The notes under the pieces were generated by a model, which was not told where the DNA came from, searched no databases, and saw only the letters and a list, made by a program, of their open reading frames with translations. Shown one piece after another: positions 61,909 through 64,000 of a stretch of DNA of 64,000 nt (position 1 is the stretch's first letter; every line of letters begins with the position of its first letter). The DNA is from Rhodamnia argentea. Its lineage: Eukaryota; Streptophyta; Magnoliopsida; Myrtales; Myrtaceae. A program made the position numbers and the translations under genes. The DNA lies in NCBI RefSeq assembly GCF_020921035.1, contig NC_063151.1, positions 18,854,934-18,918,933 of the forward strand, read 5' to 3'.

Positions 61909-62550
61909 GATGACACTATTATTCAAGTACCATCAATTGGAACGAAAAAGTTCGCCAAGAACTAATAAGATTTATTACGAATGAATGAATTAACTACTGG
62001 CAAATCATTGTTATTCAAATTTATAAACTCAAAATGAGAAAATTTATCTAGTTCAGATCCAGTTCTCGATATGCATTGATATGAGCGAGTAAATTAAAGT
62101 ATACATGTGCTCTAAGTTGGGTGGGTCCAAACTCGCAAAATCGGCTTTCATCGACGACCCAAATGGAAAGGTTGTGAATGTATCGGGATCAATTCCCCAA
62201 GGAAATCGCTAATCCTCTGTTTGACACGACAGGAGAAACCTACGTTCACTTTGGTGGGCCTGACCGACCCGAAAACCGGATGCTTCGAATCCGACCCCGT
62301 TTTGGGTCTATGAGATGATGGTTAGGTCGTCGTCAGCACCACGAACTCTGATCCCGAACAGTTAAGAGGAACGACCTTTCTAGCTGGTTGCTCAACTGAC
62401 TGTACTGCAACTCAACCCACTTGTGCAGCGTGAATCATAGCAAAGTCGGCCAACATCGAAATGGAATGAATCGAATTCCAACCAATCAGTGAATTGAGAT
62501 CGCCAACGTCACCGACTGAAACAACTAAGCAACTCTCCCGTGGTCGAAGC

Positions 62551-62986
62551 AACTCTCTTTCTCTCCATAGCCATAGTAGACACATGCGTTCCGCGCGCAT
62601 TCCAAAGGCTTCTTAGTCCAAAAATATAAAGAAAATTTGAAATAACGGTCTAAAGTGAGATTACTTTGTCAAAAGAAGGTCTGAAGTAAACATTTTTGCA
62701 AATAATGACGTGGAGTAACCAATTTATTCTGAAATAAAGGTCTAAACTCGCCAATCGGCCAAATTTTCGTCCATCGGTGGGCGCTTCATTTTTCCAGCGG
62801 TGGGAGCAAGACATCTCTGTCCAAAATAAAACCAAGATAAAGATTCAAAAACATTCAGCTTGACCTCTATTCTTCACTCCATCTTCCCCTCGGAACCGCA
62901 ATACATTTCCACTTCAAGCTTCAATCGTCAAGTCGTACTTGAAAAAGAGAGAAGATATTAATTTCAAGGTTCTAATTTTTGGGGGT
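62551..62986. other. Intergenic sequence with repeat-arm units
   Basis: No gene. Around 62640-62760 there are units such as 'aaataaaggtctaaactcg', like the arms of the element at 14609. Confidence 0.4.
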
Positions 62987-63119
62987 TTACCCGTCAACGA
63001 TGCTCACGTGGTAGAACTCCGGGGTGCCAGAGCTTGGGGTGAACTCAACGAGGGAGGCTGGTGGGGCGGCGTCGAGGCGGTCGCACTCGCCGGCAAAGTT
63101 GCAGCCGCTGGTGAGGAAG
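62987..63119 (-). pseudogene. Possible thaumatin-like protein fragment
   Basis: On the minus strand one frame reads ..TSGCNFAGECDRLDAAPPAS and then LVEFTP..., ending YHVSIVDG and a stop. The pattern GCNF......PP..L.EFT.......FY.VS(L/I)VDG is the middle of thaumatin-like/PR-5 proteins. Only about 40 residues are seen, and the sequence on both sides does not continue the family. This suggests a broken fragment. A chance match in GC-rich DNA is possible. Confidence 0.4.
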
Positions 63120-64000
63120 GAGTCGGAGAGAGGGAGAGAGCTTGAAGAGTGCACAAAGGCTTGGCATTGAGCTCGACCACGCCAAATTTGAAGTCGAGCT
63201 TCGTCACGACGTCGAGCGTCGGCCGATCATCAGTGGGGGGTTAACAGCAGTCACCGGCGAAGTCTGAACGACAGTGGCACGCACCTCCAACCAAATGCAA
63301 TCTCTCTCTCTTCTCTTGTTTGATTTTTCTTTTCTTTTTTTGTTTTTTTAAAGTTTTTCTTTTGGATTAATATCACGAAAAATCTTAAACTGATATATTT
63401 ATCATAAATTTACCCCAAACTAATCTTTGATCACAAAAAACCCCAAACTCATACACTTGTAGCAAATTTACTCAAATTAATTTTGTGACCTCCAAAAATC
63501 CCAAATTGGTATACTCGTGACAAATTTGCCATATGTTAGTTTCCGTTAAGTTGGATCGATACCACGAATAACTCCAAACCGGTACACATATAACAAACGG
63601 AAGGTAAAAACCTCAAAACGATACACTTGTCAACTATCACGTATTATCTAACTCAACAATCTGACGGTAAAATTTAACTTAAACCGACCTATGATAAATT
63701 TGTCTCAAGTTTATAAGTTCGGAATTTTTTGTGATATTCATAACTTCTATTGGACTAAAGAACCTTATGCCGATGGCCAAAAAAAACAAGTGCTCGGCGG
63801 CAGGCAAGCTCAACCTTATTTGAGACTCATTTGGTCGCATCATGCCTTGATGAGACTCATCTCTCAATCCTCATTTGAAATAATACCCATTCTGACCCAT
63901 CTTTTGAGAGAGGAGCCCCACCTCAAACACTTACTTGAAATTTTCCCAAAAAAAGAAAAATATGATGCTCGGTTTAAATGCACCCGAATCATGTGCAATT
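63120..64000. repeat. Intergenic end of window with degenerate tandem repeats
   Basis: From about 63370 to 63620, units of about 60 bases such as 'accccaaactaatctttgatcacaaaaaa' and 'cccaaattggtatactcgtgacaaattt' recur with much divergence. No gene is recognised to the end of the window. Confidence 0.45.

Larger units (their letters stand above)
61161..62550. repeat. Duplicated unit, copy B (direct repeat of 54520-55751)
   Basis: Same order of matching blocks as copy A, same orientation. Copy B has gained about 660 bases near 61251-61908 (a tandem-repeat array and a hAT-like element) and lacks two blocks present in A. Together the copies flank the ZAT10-like gene and its upstream region, with about 6.6 kb from start to start. 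Confidence 0.7.

Overview
The window is nuclear genomic DNA of a flowering plant, almost certainly a eudicot. The genes are split by GT-AG introns in AT-rich sequence, the protein families are plant-specific (QWRF, EAR-type C2H2 zinc finger, plant TAF4 with an RST domain), and the intergenic space is full of plant-type transposable elements. The style of the repeats (AT-rich inverted arms around a GC-rich 'gagggcc' core) reminds me of Myrtaceae such as Eucalyptus, but I could not test this.

Genes. 3.2-3.9 kb (+): secreted glycine-rich protein. 4.95-11.57 kb (-): TFIID subunit TAF4, 14 coding exons that reconstruct to 881 aa. 15.6-18.3 kb (+): Mpv17/PMP22-family membrane protein, 4 exons, 257 aa. 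20.0-21.05 kb (+): ribosomal protein S29 (uS14), 3 exons, 56 aa, with a textbook ribosomal-protein promoter. 25.54-25.61 kb (-): tRNA-Ala(CGC). 26.36-28.65 kb (+): small secreted peptide-like precursor, 3 exons, 121 aa, not recognised. 44.1-50.6 kb (+): QWRF-motif microtubule-associated protein, 6 exons, 650 aa. 55.95-56.72 kb (-): ZAT10-like C2H2 repressor, intronless. All exon joins were checked by hand for reading phase.

Mobile and repeated DNA fills much of the rest. TAF4 and the Mpv17 gene are head-to-head, and their shared upstream region has been split by two insertions with exact 9-bp target-site duplications (12.2-14.5 kb, a 2.3-kb inverted-repeat element, and 14.6-15.6 kb). Further members of the GC-core family lie at 0.6-1.2, 24.6-25.4 and 48.6-49.7 kb, with fragments elsewhere. 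Also present are an RTE-type LINE 3' end with a 16-bp target duplication (22.5-23.0 kb), a decayed Copia element (31.0-36.1 kb), a LINE ORF2 remnant (37.5-38.2 kb), a TRIM-like LTR inside a QWRF intron (46.5 kb), a small hAT element with an exact 8-bp duplication (61.7-61.9 kb), and a roughly 1.2-kb sequence present twice in direct orientation on either side of the zinc-finger gene (54.5-55.75 and 61.2-62.55 kb).

The genes are unrelated housekeeping and regulatory genes, not a pathway or cluster. The points most worth following up are the transposon-split bidirectional promoter, the long hairpin-forming element in it, two apparent GC-AG introns, and the uncharacterised peptide precursor carrying an Asp-Tyr motif.
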